Shown here piece after piece: positions 1 through 11,245 of a stretch of DNA of 64,000 bases. The notes below the pieces were generated by a model, which had not been told where the DNA came from, searched no databases, and saw nothing but the letters and a program-made list of their open reading frames with translations. The stretch lies in the NCBI GenBank assembly GCA_001972305.1, contig BDDD01003374.1, forward strand, positions 62,001-126,000, written 5' to 3'. The position numbers and the translations under genes were made by a program. Each line of letters opens with the position of its first letter. Positions within the stretch are counted from its first letter, which is position 1. This DNA comes from Cephalotus follicularis (taxonomy: Eukaryota > Streptophyta > Magnoliopsida > Oxalidales > Cephalotaceae).

Positions 1-576
1 GAGAAAAGAGAAGGGAAAGAAGAAGTTACCGTCCGGTGGAGGGTCTGGGTTGATCGTCGCTCCTTCTTGGCCCGGCGGCTTGCTCCGGTGTCGTCCGACG
101 CGCCACAGCCCTCTCTTACTCTCTCTCACGCCTCTCCTTCGTCTCTCTCTCAACTCTGTCTTTCTTTCTTCTTGCACGGGCGCACGGACCCGTGTCTCTT
201 TCTTTCTCCCATAAAATGAGTTTTCCTTTACTTTGTTATTTTCTTGCCTTTCTTCTACGTATTTTACTAGCAAAACATTAAGGACTAGGTCCCGTTCATT
301 CTGCAAATTGCGATATTAAATAATCTAGTCGCCATGAAAACAATCGTAATAATAATGCGGACACTGGGTTTTACTGTAACGCATTAAAAATAGGCTTTAT
401 TGACCTTTTTAGGCAATATAATTGCGGCTTCTATGCGAAATACCCTAAACATTTCCTTATCGTTCCACTTCCAAAACCCGACATTATAAAGGGAAAACAT
501 CATCAAATTCAAGAATTTCACTATCCTTATTAATTTCGTAATAAGATTACATTTTGAGAAAAACTCGGGCATCACA
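1..576 (-). mobile_element. Family A LTR, copy 1 (partial, cut by window edge)
   Basis: This stretch matches 4814-5343 in the same order: a purine-rich GAGAAAAGAGAAGG run, TTACCGTCCGGTGGAGG, a CT-rich block, a GCACGGGCGC block, CGCATTAAAAATGGGCTTTATTGAC-like text and a terminal GGGCATCACA. It is therefore the distal part of a family A LTR whose other end lies before the window. Sense is taken as minus because the family A LTR at 40497-42273 sits next to a minus-strand polypurine tract. No coding potential is supported. Confidence 0.7.
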
Positions 577-648
577 GTCGCACCCCGAACCACAAGAATA
601 AACCCCCACGATCCGATGTGTGATATACCTTCCATTCAGTCATTCAAT

Positions 649-1152
649 AATATAATTCATACTCCAAAAAGTGCTACAAATTTAAAACTTTAAACAATCG
701 TATTACAACAGTGGAATTAATCAATCCAAATAAAAACTAACTCTTAAAATCTCCCAAAATTTTGGCATGAAGTATTCGTTTATCGGACTAAACCCCCTGT
801 AAAGAAAAACTCAATTTATATCTTGGGCTCAGCCCTCAACAACCACAACCCCGAAGGAGGAAACAACAGTATATCACAATGTATGGACCCTTCCATATCC
901 TATATAATTCATACTCCAAAAAGTGCTACAAATTTAAAACTTTAAACAATCGTATTACAACAGTGGAATTAATCAATCCAAATAAAAACTAACTCTTAAA
1001 ATCTCCCAAAATTTTGGCATGAAGTATTCGTTTATCGGAATAAACCCCCTGTAAAGAAAAACTCAATTTATATCTTGGGCTCAGCCCTCAACAACCACAA
1101 CACCGAAGGAGGAAACAACAGTATATCACAATGTATGGACCCTTCCATATCC
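649..1152. repeat. 252-bp tandem duplication
   Basis: Two units, 649-900 and 901-1152, follow each other with a period of 252 bases. Only two substitutions stood out by eye (GGACTAAACC against GGAATAAACC, and ACAACCCCG against ACAACACCG). The duplicated text is the proximal part of the family A LTR, present once at 31560-31745. Confidence 0.9.
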
Positions 1153-1951
1153 TTTACATCAGCACACATATAAATCAAGCATTGCCACAAGCCGGTAGGT
1201 CAAATACAGAAATAAAACATATTTCTATTTCATCTTTAGATTGGTCTCTTATACAACAACCATAAATACATCCATATTCCAATATATGTCCTTTTACAAT
1301 ATCACATTTACACAAAGTAGGTGGAGGAGATGTAAATCCTTACCCTGCGATTTAACCTGGCTCGTCCCTGCTGCGCGTCACCTGGACCTGAACCTGACCC
1401 ATTACATTACAATACAATGCAATGGGTCAGCAACCCGAAGGTTGTGTAGGATACACATATGCAAGGTACATATAGGAGTGCAGCAGATAAGTATGCTATA
1501 TGAGAGATGTATGTACAATATGAGAGATATATGCACGATAATCTATATAAACCCTGCTATGAAATCTAGCATTTAGAAGCATGTTGTTTCCCATCGTAGT
1601 CACCATTCAACAACCATATCCATACGATTCCAACATAGTTCCATTATCAATCGGCGTCCATATCATTCCAAAATCCCTTCAAAGCATATATAAGCTCTTC
1701 TCGGCCTTCCTTACCGAGGTAACAGACTAGGCACCCTTGGCATCCTAGCCAGAGGTCCTCATTCTACTGGTAGACTAGAGTAGCATTCGTAGTAGAACAG
1801 GGAAGAGAAGATGGACATTCTCTAACACTGGTCTCTCTAGTTACAACCACCATCAACGTCCATATACCATCACAATCTGGACCATCAAGATCCATAAAGA
1901 TATGATCCGCAACCATATCGTACTCATTCCATAACCGCACGATTCGTAACC

Positions 1952-2081
1952 GTACCATCCGTAAGGCGGAAGGCTATACTATATACCATGCATGCAACAA
2001 TATAAAGATATGTCATGCATGCCACAGGGTAGTAAGGTGCTATGCATGTATCCAGTGTAATCATAAGTCATGTGGTGAACA

Positions 2082-2113
<32 letters not shown>

Positions 2114-2447
2114 CAATATGCCATGTGATGTCATGTGTATAAATGGAAAATGTGGATAGCTTCAATATACTAGTCGTCCCTAAGTGGGGTATATTTAGCT
2201 AGTCCTAATTACATCAAAGGCCATAGGCCTGCAGACAATCCATATAACAATCCATATCATTCATAGGGACAATCAGTCCATAGGGTCCATCCCACCCTCG
2301 ACGCACTTTTGGTGTCGGTACCATCCGTAAGGCGGAAGGCTATACTATATACCATGCATGCAACAATATAAAGATATGTCATGCATGCCACAGGGTAGTA
2401 AGGTGCTATGCATGTATCCAGTGTAATCATAAGTCATGTGGTGAACA

Positions 2448-2479
<32 letters not shown>

Positions 2480-2683
2480 CAATATGCCATGTGATGTCAT
2501 GTGTATAAATGGAAAATGTGGATAGCTTCAATATACTAGTCGTCCCTAAGTGGGGTATATTTAGCTAGTCCTAATTACATCAAAGGCCATAGGCCTGCAG
2601 ACAATCCATATAACAATCCATATCATTCATAGGGACAATCAGTCCATAGGGTCCATCCCACCCTCGACGCACTTTTGGTGTCG
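1952..2683. repeat. 366-bp tandem duplication containing (TG)13
   Basis: Units 1952-2317 and 2318-2683 both begin GTACCATCCGTAAGG and end TTTTGGTGTCG. They look identical, including the same length of TG microsatellite (2087-2112 and 2453-2478). Equal microsatellite length implies a very recent duplication or an assembly artefact. Confidence 0.9.
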
Positions 2684-2719
2684 AGAAGGTGTGAGGAATG
2701 AGATAACACTGACCACAGC

Positions 2720-2955
2720 AACGTATCATAATTCATATTGGTCATCTCACAACGTGGGGTAAACTCTTTTGTATGGTCTACACCACGATGTGAGATAAGT
2801 TCTGTACATAATGGTCCGCAATCACAATGTGAGGTAAAACTCTTTTGTATGCTCCACGATCACAATGTGAGGTAAGCATACTACAGAATGGTCAACCACA
2901 ATGTGAGGTAAAACTCTTTTGTATGGTCCATGATCACAATGTGGTATAAACTGTG
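2720..2955. repeat. Minisatellite inside LTR A
   Basis: Roughly 50-60-bp imperfect units share CACAATGTGAGGTAAA, ACTCTTTTGTATGGTCCA and CGATCACAATG, repeated four to five times. The equivalent position in the 40497 copy carries a different minisatellite (40920-41155). Confidence 0.7.
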
Positions 2956-3263
2956 GTCTAACATTCATGACATTCACGACAGAAATGAAAGTCAGGAATG
3001 GGCTATCTCGTTAGTCTCATACAATACAATCAATCAACCCATCCCGTAGTTGTGACGCAAAATCATGTATGCTTTTAAATGATAGGGACAATTTTGTAAA
3101 GGATCTCATAGGATCCACATCCGTCAAATCATGTAATATCATTTCTGTAATCATGAGTCATTTTGTTTCATATTCAATGGCCATTTTAGTTTCCAGAATC
3201 CATTTTGTAATCAATTTTTATATATCATTTGGTTGGTCCCTATCAGGTTATAATGAATGGAAA

Positions 3264-3427
3264 GGAAGTCCAAATGGAAGTATCCACGCCCATATGTTCC
3301 AATGGAACCATCCTGACCATTTTGAAATCCATAAAACAACGGAGAGGAAGTCCAAATAAGATATCCGCAACCCGATATCCCAATGGAACTAACCTAACCA
3401 TTTTTGAAAACCATTTCGAAACCATTT
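3264..3427. repeat. 82-bp imperfect tandem repeat
   Basis: GGAAGTCCAAAT recurs at 3264 and 3346. In both units it is followed by a CCCATAT or CCCGATAT block, then CCAATGGAAC and CTGACCATTT or CTAACCATTT. Short open frames here read repeat DNA and have no recognisable product. Confidence 0.65.
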
Positions 3428-3625
3428 GCGTAAAACTCTTTTATTGAGAACTTTCATTAAAACTTCACTTTGAACATTGATTTAGAAATCAAATGTGATA
3501 CAAAAGGATTTCCATAGGTTACAAAGCCTTAGGGAGGCTTCCTACGAAATCCATTTGTATAGAAACCCATTTCGGATCAAAACCACATAAAACAGATGAG
3601 TTTAACTAAAACGAGGCACTAAGCA

Positions 3626-3770
3626 TCGATGCTTAGCCCTGAGCGTCGACAATTTTAGAAAACACAAGTATGAAGCATCAATGGTTTGTTTGAAAGCATA
3701 AGGCGTCAACTGTTTGGTTTAACCCATAAAAGCGTCGACAGTTAAGAAGAAAGCGTCGACAGTTTTATCA
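3626..3770. other. GTCGAC-core motif array in LTR A (array 1)
   Basis: Sites include AAGCATCGATGCTTAG, GAGCGTCGACAATT, AGGCGTCAACTGTT, AAGCGTCGACAGTTAAG and AAGCGTCGACAGTTTT. Exact GTCGAC lies at 3645, 3734 and 3755. Several are hybrids with a GCGTCGAC left half and an ACAGTT right half, joining the two motif flavours seen elsewhere. Function unknown. Confidence 0.75.
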
Positions 3771-4479
3771 GAAATATCATTTTGCAAAACAGTTCCCAAT
3801 TCAGTGAAAACCATATCCAAAAAAGTTCAAAGCCCTTTTTAAGATTCATCCCATAGCCCTTGAATTGAGAGAAGGCAAGAACTCATCTCCTCTCAATTCA
3901 ACATCTAAACCTTATACCATATGTAATATAGACATCCCTCTGTATACTTGTATGTATATATATATGTGTGTGTGTTCAATCATGCATTCATACAATTACA
4001 ATTAGTACACATATCAATCCATATAACCATTTAGAATGCATAAATGCAATGCAGGTAGTATAACCTACTCTAGTGATCTACCATTCGTATAATATCATCC
4101 CATACTAGCGTATATAAAAGGGATCAAGCAATAGTCATATGAGCACGTACCATCTGAGTAATGTATACCATACCTGTTAATGATTGAGCTTGCGAGTCGG
4201 GAGGACTTGCAGTAGAATCGACGAACTGCCACCTCCTCTAAGCTCCACTCGTTGTTGCTAGCACAGCTCCATCTTGTGTCAGCAGAGCTCTATTTCTCTT
4301 TTAGCATCACTGCAATAACCATCACACATTCGTTACAACCTGCACAAAGGTAGCAATTACACATTGTCGTCACCAGAGTTCTGACCAAATTCCGGCAAAC
4401 CCATCAGGGCTCTGACCATGTCATAAACAAGTTCCAAATTGAACAGTCTACAGAAAACCGCTCAAGACTCGCCGTGAAT

Positions 4480-4700
4480 CAGCGTTGAAACCCCCTGTCA
4501 TGGCCGGCAGTGAGTTCAACTCATTGAGTTGACTCGCTGGTCAACCACAATTCTGATCACCACCCAAAAACATCATACAATCATCAGGTCAACACACCAC
4601 TACCTTAAACCGGCCAAGACTCGGCGCTAAACGCGCGGTCAAAGGCAGCAGCGAGTTAGGTTCACTGAGTCAACTCGATAGTTCAAATCCGACCGATTTT
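4480..4700. other. GACTCG/GAGTTGACTCG motif array in LTR A
   Basis: Repeated words are AAGACTCGCCGTGAATC, GCAGTGAGTTCAACTC, TTGAGTTGACTCGCTGG, AAGACTCGGCGCT, GCAGCGAGTTAGG and ACTGAGTCAACTCGATAG. The same words are arrayed in copia D LTRs at 43381-43640 and 55020-55400. Confidence 0.6.
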
Positions 4701-5343
4701 GGCTGAATGGAGCCTCAACAGTGGTCAAAACGGGCAGAGCTAGCCTTCTAGATGAAGACCAGCACCATCCGCGATGCTAACCAGCTGCAAAACGCACGGC
4801 AGAGGCGAAAACATTGGGGAAAGAGAAGAGAAAAAGAAGGAAAAGGGGAAGAGGAATGAGGAGTTACCGTCCGGTGGAGGTCCTGGGCTGCTCATCGTCC
4901 TCTCCTGTTCAGGTGGCTGGCTCCGGCGTCGTCTCCGGCACCCTCTCTCCCTTTCTCTCCCGTTGTCTCTCCCGCTGTATCTCTCTCTCTCACGTCTTTC
5001 TTCTTTCTATGCACGGGCGCCTTATGCGCCCGTGTCTCATTTCTTCTTCCTTTAAACTTTGCCTCTTCTTTAGTATTTATCAGCCAAAATACTAAGGTCT
5101 GGGTCCCGATTATCGTATTGAGACATAAATTATCCAAACGGCAACCAAAATAATCACAATAATAATGCGAACATAGGGCCTTATTGTCACGCATTAAAAA
5201 TGGGCTTTATTGACCGTTTTGGGCCTAGTAATTACGGGCTTTAATGAGCAATGCCTTTTATCACTCCGGACCTCCATCGGCTTATCACGGCCATACACTG
5301 TACCAATATTACAATAATTATTTATGAAATTCCGAGTGTTACA

Positions 5344-6011
5344 TCAGGTGTTATAAGCCTCCCTCAGATGAGTCATCAAGTTATTTTCATTAAAGCATGC
5401 CACCTAGCATTCCCTATCTTCCAATTTGATGACACCTAGCATTCAACTTCCTAAATTGGTGACACTTGGATTCTTATCCTCGCAAATTGCTGAGACTTAG
5501 CTATATATCAGGAGTCATAACTCCCCCAGTTTGACAGCTGCCTTTAGTTAGTTTAAGGTACTAAGCTGGCTGACAAAGATAAACTCTGCATTTGGACTTT
5601 TCTGCACAGGCAAAGCGCTGAAGCTTTGAAGCCAAGCGTCGTCGGTTACTCACAAAGCAACGCCGCATTTTGTAGAGTGTTGTCGATTAAGGGTTTTGCC
5701 AATGACCAATTTCAATCGCTTTTGAAGAGTCGTTGGTTGAAACGTAAGCATCGTTGGTTAACTACAAAGTGTTGTCACTTTGTTTGAGCCGTCGATGCTT
5801 TCAGAGTACTTGTGTTGGGGCTTCAGGATTCCAGTCGATGCTTGAGGAACCCGTCAGTGCCCAAGCTAAACTGTCGACGCTTTTAAGTTAGACAATCGAT
5901 GCTTTATTCTAGCCAGTTGATGCTTAACACAAGTTGATACAAAACAAGATATATAACATGACATAAATCAAAAGATCTTCAATAAACAACAACTCAACGA
6001 ATTTTATTACA
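5344..6011. other. Unassigned LTR-like remnant ending TTATTACA, with GTCGAC-type sites
   Basis: The segment lies between the end of family A copy 2 and the first base of the copia reverse transcriptase. It holds degenerate sites (CCAAGCGTCGTCGGTT, GAGCCGTCGATGCTTTC, AACTGTCGACGCTTTT with exact GTCGAC at 5873, GACAATCGATGCTTTA). It ends in TTTTATTACA, which resembles an LTR 3' end. I cannot find its other end or a family match, and no coding frame is supported. Confidence 0.4.
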
Positions 6012-6453
6012 TATCAAAAATGCTTTCTTACATGGTGATTTGGCTGAGGAAGTCTACATGAAGCAACCTCCTGGGTTTGTTGCTAAGGCGGGGAAATTAG
6101 TCTGTAAACTACGGAAATCTTCATATGGATTGAAACAATTTCCTCGTGCATGGTTAGGTAAATTCAGTGATGCTTTGGTGCGCTTTGACATGCGTCAATG
6201 TACGATTGATCATTCAGTTTTTAGTCTCACATCTACTGTTGGCTGTATTCTGTCAGTTGTTTATGTTGATATTGTGATTACATGCAGTGATACTAGCGGC
6301 ATTCAGAGGCTGAAACAATTTCTTCAAACTAAGTTTAGCACCAAGGATCTCGGCCATCTATGTCATTTTCTCGGTATTGAGATGGCTTTACTCAAGACAG
6401 GGTACTACTCTATCTCAAAGGAAGTACACCTTGGGCATACTTGGAGATACAGG
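6012..6453 (+). pseudogene. pol: Ty1/copia reverse transcriptase fragment (part 1)
   Basis: The frame from 6013 reads KNAFLHGDLAEEVYM, then KQPPGFV, KSSYGLKQ, DHSVF and GIEMA, all hallmark copia RT blocks, in a single plus-strand frame to about 6435. The catalytic YVDD box reads YVDIVIT at 6262-6279, so one Asp codon is missing and the polymerase should be dead. A one-base slip near 6435 moves the next block, LGDTG, to another frame. The gene is cut at 6453 by the 6454-13069 insertion and resumes at 13075. Gag, protease and integrase are absent: the remnant at 5344-6011 abuts the RT core on the left. Confidence 0.9.
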
Positions 6454-8367
6454 TGTGACACCCGTGTTATATTTTAGAGTTTAGTTAATCAAAGAGTTTA
6501 TTTTGTGAGCATGCCAATTATATTTTGATATGTGACTTTGGTGAAATTTTAAAGCATTCACTAATGAATTGATAGGCTAAGATATGAAATTTTATGATGG
6601 CTAAGTTACTAGTATGTTTATATGTTAAATATATTGAATTAAGGCCCAAGGTTATTTTTAAATGTATGGCAAAAATTCTCATGGATCTAGGGCCTAAATT
6701 TTTATGAGAATTCCTTGTAATTAAGGCCCAAATTGTCTCATTTAGAAGCCTAGACGATTAAGCATGGAATTAAGCCCAAAAACCAAGAATTAATCATGCC
6801 AAAATTTTGGCCAAGCTCCACATTTATCTCCAGGTTTCTAGCGCCTTCTATTCTTAATGTCTTATTTCTTTTACAAAGAGAACACACATGACATCTCTCA
6901 TTTCCTCTCCTTAAAGCTTAAGCTTACTCCACCTACAAGGCTTCCATCCCTTCCTCAACTTTCTTCTAAGAATGCAAGCTTATAAGTGAGCCATATTCCA
7001 TTATTCTAGCTCATAAGTGGCTTCTCTTCATTTTCCTGGCAAGTTTTGGTAAGTCACTTTGCCCTCTTTGTTAAGTTTAGTTAACATGTTTACATTACAG
7101 TCAGAAATTTCGGGTTTTACATTGGTGAAGTGGAGTAAATATTCTCCATGGTTTTAAAGAATGACTAATGAATGTTGGTAATCAAATAGCTTAAGAATAT
7201 GGTAGTATTTTAACATAGAGATCACTACTTTGATGCTGTATAATTTCGGCCATCTTAGTAAGTAAGGAGAATTGATTATTTATTTAAGGATATTATATGG
7301 TAATTAGTAAGTTGATAATTATATATATAGTGAGGGATTCTAGAAAGTAGAAATCAATTTAATTACTTTAAGTATTTGAAATTTGGTCTCCATGATGATG
7401 ATAAAGGATTAGAATTTCTTTAGTAGTAAGGAGATTAGATATTATTAGTAAGTGACATGCTTAGAGATATGGGTGAATGTAAGGAATTTAAGTCAAATTA
7501 ACCATTCCTTATGTGTAAAGAATTCGGTCATGGTAAGATTTATGGAAAATTGAAGTTGTATAATGTATTTGGTAAGATGCTAGTAAATATGGGGATTAAG
7601 AAATTAAAGGAATTAAGTTATTGGTTGATATCGGCATCTATAGCTGTCATGTTGCCGAAATGGCGTTTTAGTCACTTTTCTAACCTAGAGTGGTCTGATT
7701 GACTTCAAATTTTAATGGTAGACCTTAGGATAGGTTTAAATATTACCTGTAAATTTTTGTGCCAAACAGACTTAGTTTTGACCAAAAAGTTCGCTGTTAC
7801 GCTAAAATCGTTTTGAAACAGAGATTTTACATAGGAGCTTATAACTCTGCTTATCCATTTGAATTGATTTTTTTGAGCAGCAGAATCTTAGATATGTTTA
7901 AACACATTCCTGAAAGTTTGGTGTCAAACGGATATGATTTTGGCCAAAAAGTCTCGTTTTTGCAGTTTTTATGGAAAAATAGTTCAAACCTTAGTTTTTC
8001 AAAGTAGCTCATAGCTCCGATCATCAGTTTGACTTCATTTATTAGTGGTAGACTCTTGTGTAAGAATAAACACATTTCCCAAAGTTACAACTCTATTAGA
8101 TTTTAAAAATGGTAAAACGGTGTTAACTTTTGCTTTTGCGAAAAACTCGTTTAGCAATGACTTTACAAAGGAGACTAAAGCTCAGCTTGTCGATTTCACT
8201 CGATTTTTGAATGACAGACTACTGGGATCTTTTAATTATGATCTGGAAAGTTTCACTTTGATACGACATATTAATGTATATAGCAGCTCATATGTGCATT
8301 TCATGCATTCTATATGTATAAGCGTTTGATATGTAATTAATGAGATATCTATATAATGCTATTGTAG

Positions 8368-8434
8368 ACGAGGATCCTGTATCCGATCCAGGGCATCGCG
8401 GTGTTAGTTAGTGCTAGCTGAGTTCAGTAAATCA
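8368..8434 (+). other. Putative small LTR exon between splice-like signals
   Basis: TGCTATTGTAG ends at 8367 like a 3' splice site, and ATCA|GTGAGTGGGAC begins a 5' splice-like site at 8435. The two related LTRs have the same arrangement (8962-9021 and 61217-61274), with 58-67-nt intervals. A later branch-like GACTAACCCCC and TTTTGCAG at 12319-12348 could accept the second intron. Prediction only. Confidence 0.3.
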
Positions 8435-8961
8435 GTGAGTGGGACATTCCCTTCCTTTGTTTTACTTTGAGATTCTTGTTTATTGCATATGCCCTGTTGT
8501 TTGTTTTATATTATGATTCGGTCAGGATTTGTACGCCTGTATGTCCTTTGATAAACATATTTTGTAACGCCCTGTAGCTGTTTTGGAGTCTAAAAAAAAA
8601 CTTTTTCTATGGTGTATAATTTTTGTTTTTATGGGCTTTGGACTTATTTGAGTAAGAGAGGAAAGTTAAGTGTTAATTTTGTTATAAGCCCAAGTGTAAA
8701 GTGTGATTAGAAATAGTTGGAGGACTTAAGTGCAAAGCTTGTTGATGAAGTTTCCAAATCCCAAGGTTTAATGATGGTTTTGTGGAGATTAGCAAAGAGA
8801 TAATTTCTTTTGGTGTTGGCTTTTCCCTTAGCTTCGACAGGTTAGAGTGAAAGAGAGCTCTAGTTCTTCTTCTTCATCGTCCTTGTCTTTGACGAGCGGG
8901 AGGAGAAAAGCAGTTTGAAGCTTTCCAAGCTTAGCGGAGAAGCAGCCAGGCGCAGTAGCAG

Positions 8962-9021
8962 ACGAGGAGAAAGACGAGAAGTTCTCGTCAGAGGAAGCCA
9001 GTAAGAACGCAGCCAAGAACA
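8962..9021 (+). other. Putative small LTR exon (E copy)
   Basis: AGTAGCAG precedes and ACA|GTGAGTGGGAC follows. The interval starts ACGAGGA, as does the one at 8368. The downstream acceptor is damaged here (TTTTGCAATGG at 10109 instead of GCAG or GTAG). Prediction only. Confidence 0.25.
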
Positions 9022-9269
9022 GTGAGTGGGACATCCCTTCTATGTTTCTAGTTGTTTCATGATGTTCTTGATAACTCATTCAGTTTTCAATTTTCAGTAT
9101 AGTGAGAGCTTTCTAACAGGAATTTGTTTCCCTAGCATCTTCGTATGTTTTCCTTGACAAAAGAGAGAGAAAGAGAGAGAGTTTACGAGCACTAGAGCTC
9201 AAGTTTCTTCTAAGTGAATTAGTCACTTTCTAGAGAAGGTAACGCGTATGTGCTCAACCCCACTCCTCG

Positions 9270-9500
9270 ACCTACTATTGTCTATGATGGGAAGTCAAGC
9301 GAATCTGCCCCCAGGTCCTACCTAGATCTCCTTTACACTATTGTCTATGATGGTGTTTAGGGTTTGAGTGCAGTCGATCACTATGTACATAGCTCCAACC
9401 TCCTCAGTCTACTATTGTCTATGATGGAAAACCGAGCGAGACTGTCCCCAGGTTCTACCTGGATCTCTTTTACACTATTGTCTATGATGGTGTTTAGGGT
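9270..9500. repeat. Imperfect 137-bp tandem repeat in LTR E
   Basis: CTATTGTCTATGATGG occurs four times, as two long units whose first copies lie at 9275 and 9412. Each unit also holds GGTTCTACCTGGATCTC-like text and GTGTTTAGGGTTTGAGT. A single related word, CTATTGTCTATTATGG, occurs at 11587 in the host LTR. Confidence 0.7.
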
Positions 9501-10479
9501 TTGAGTACAACAGAGCTAAGTTGCCAAAACAGAGATTAGAGCCTTTTAGTAAGTCTTCTAGAGTAGGATTTTGTCCTCAGCAGTCATGCCTTCAGCTCAG
9601 ATAAGTAAGTAAAACAAAGAAATAGCAAGCTTAGAGGAGAACCATGGGTTCTCGGCAGATACTGCCAAGCAGGCTTCAGCCTAGATCAGCTCAGCTCAGC
9701 GCCACTATAAGTTTGCAACTATATTATGTAAACAGCAAAGCAAAGCATAGCAAAGAAAAGTAAGTTCCAAGCTAGTCTCATCATTCTCGGCACCTCATGC
9801 CAAGTTGGATCCTCTTCCAGAGTACTTCAGCAAGTTTTTGTTTTATCTCAAGTTTTTCTTCAGCTTTTGTAAGTATCTTAGAGCATTAGTTAAGAAGAGG
9901 AAAGAGTAAGCTTTTCTTTCATGTCCTTTGAGTGTTTCATCATATGTGAGCCACGACAATTATGTTTGTATAGTTGTTTTTCCCAGTTGGGATCCTTAAT
10001 CATGCTCATGGCATGCTTTCTTTCAGCACATTCATTTTAAAAAATATACTAGAGGATGTTTTGTTCTCATTCACTTAGTCAGTTGGACTAATCCCCTCGA
10101 AGATTCTTTTGCAATGGACCTAGCAAGAGGAGGAGAAGATCCTCTAGACCAGTAGTAGAGAGCTCAGGAAGGTAGCTTTTTGACCTCGACATCTCGGATG
10201 ATGCGGACCAGAAGTCTAGTATTGCATAGCATTGGGCATTCTTTGGGTTCCTTTACCCTTATTTTTGTAATAGAGTAGACGTGAGCCTTTTTTTTGGTAT
10301 GATAACCTTAAACATGAAAGATATGCTATTCTTTTTGCCGAGTTGAGGAGGCAATGTATGTTTATGCCAGAGGTGAAACTTGTAATGATTTTATACTTTC
10401 AAGAATGATATGGATGTTTTGAGTTAGTAGATTAGGTTTATCTTGTGTTTTATGGATATTTCCTGTTATGAGTTTGGTG

Positions 10480-11245
10480 TTTTCAGGTCTGTCCGAGGAG
10501 CTGGGGAGTCCTCAGATTTCTAGCAAAGGTTAGCTTAGCAGGGGAGATAGGTTTATGCTTGGGTGGACGGCTTAAGCTTAGAGAGTTTTACCCGATGAGG
10601 CATGGTGTCCTCTGGTGATGTTGGGCCTTTGGCGAAAGAGGCCGAGATGAGTCCTCGGGATGAGGTTAGGGGATCCAACCTTATGTTGGCCGGGGAAGAT
10701 TTCAAAGTTCTTAGAGTAAAAATGTTTAATCTTATGCTGTGCGTTTTGATGTTAGTATAGTAGTGTTTTTGGGTTAAGTAGGGGAGAAAGGTAGCGGGGG
10801 ACAAGGTGCGTCCTCGGGGGTTGAGAAGACCTTAGAGTTTATGTTTTCGTGTGAGGCGTGCGAGGATCTCTCCCTAGACTTTGTGTGAAGCATCCCTGGA
10901 GTGATCCTCTGCACTTTTCCTAGAGCAGTTTAGTTGAGAGTGCAGTTATGTTTAGTGTTGTCCTCGGATGTTGACAGAGGAGAAAGACCCGAGGACAAGG
11001 AGTGTCCCCGGGCATGTTTTGTCTACAGGTTGTTAAGTGAGCTTGTGAGTTGCACATGTGTGCTCTCTTCTGGGGTTTTATGTTGTTGCACGTTTAGCCC
11101 AGGCCTTCTCCTCGGGCTTTTTGCATGATATGTTCCTGGGGAGTCTTCAGATGGCTCCTCGGGTAGCTCCTGTTAGAGAGGGTTGTTGGCAGGAGCGCCA
11201 TCCTCGGCCAGGGCTCGTCCTCGGTAGAGTTAGCGGGAACGGGTC
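10480..11245. other. GTCCTCGGG/CCCGAGGAC motif array in LTR E
   Basis: Short words GTCCGAGGAG, GTCCTCTGG, GTCCTCGGGATGAGG, GTCCTCGGGGG, GTCCTCGGATG, CCCGAGGACAAGG, GTCCCCGGGC, CATCCTCGGCC and GTCCTCGGTAG recur on both strands. The 60566-63361 LTR carries the same array at 62800-63110. Role unknown. Confidence 0.6.

Larger units (their letters stand above)
577..5343 (-). mobile_element. Family A LTR, copy 2, unusually long
   Basis: The left end GTCGCACCCCGAACC matches the intact left end at 31446, and the right end is CCGAGTGTTACA. Segments at about 580-870 and 1160-1250 align with 31450-31745 and 34370-34440, and 1300-2300 aligns with 40500-40880. At 4.77 kb it is much longer than the 31446 copy (about 1.6 kb without its insert), partly through tandem duplications and minisatellites listed separately. 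It starts immediately after copy 1. The flanks (tcaca before, tcagg after) do not make a convincing target-site duplication. No protein-coding frame is supported. Confidence 0.65.

Noticed and set aside
384-635. 83-codon minus frame at the LTR A junction
   Set aside because: It spans the border of two LTR copies and shows no domain; it is LTR text read by chance.
4774-5194. Overlapping frames rich in Arg, Lys, Ser and Leu
   Set aside because: They arise from AG- and CT-rich tracts of LTR A, on both strands at once, a sign of low-complexity DNA.
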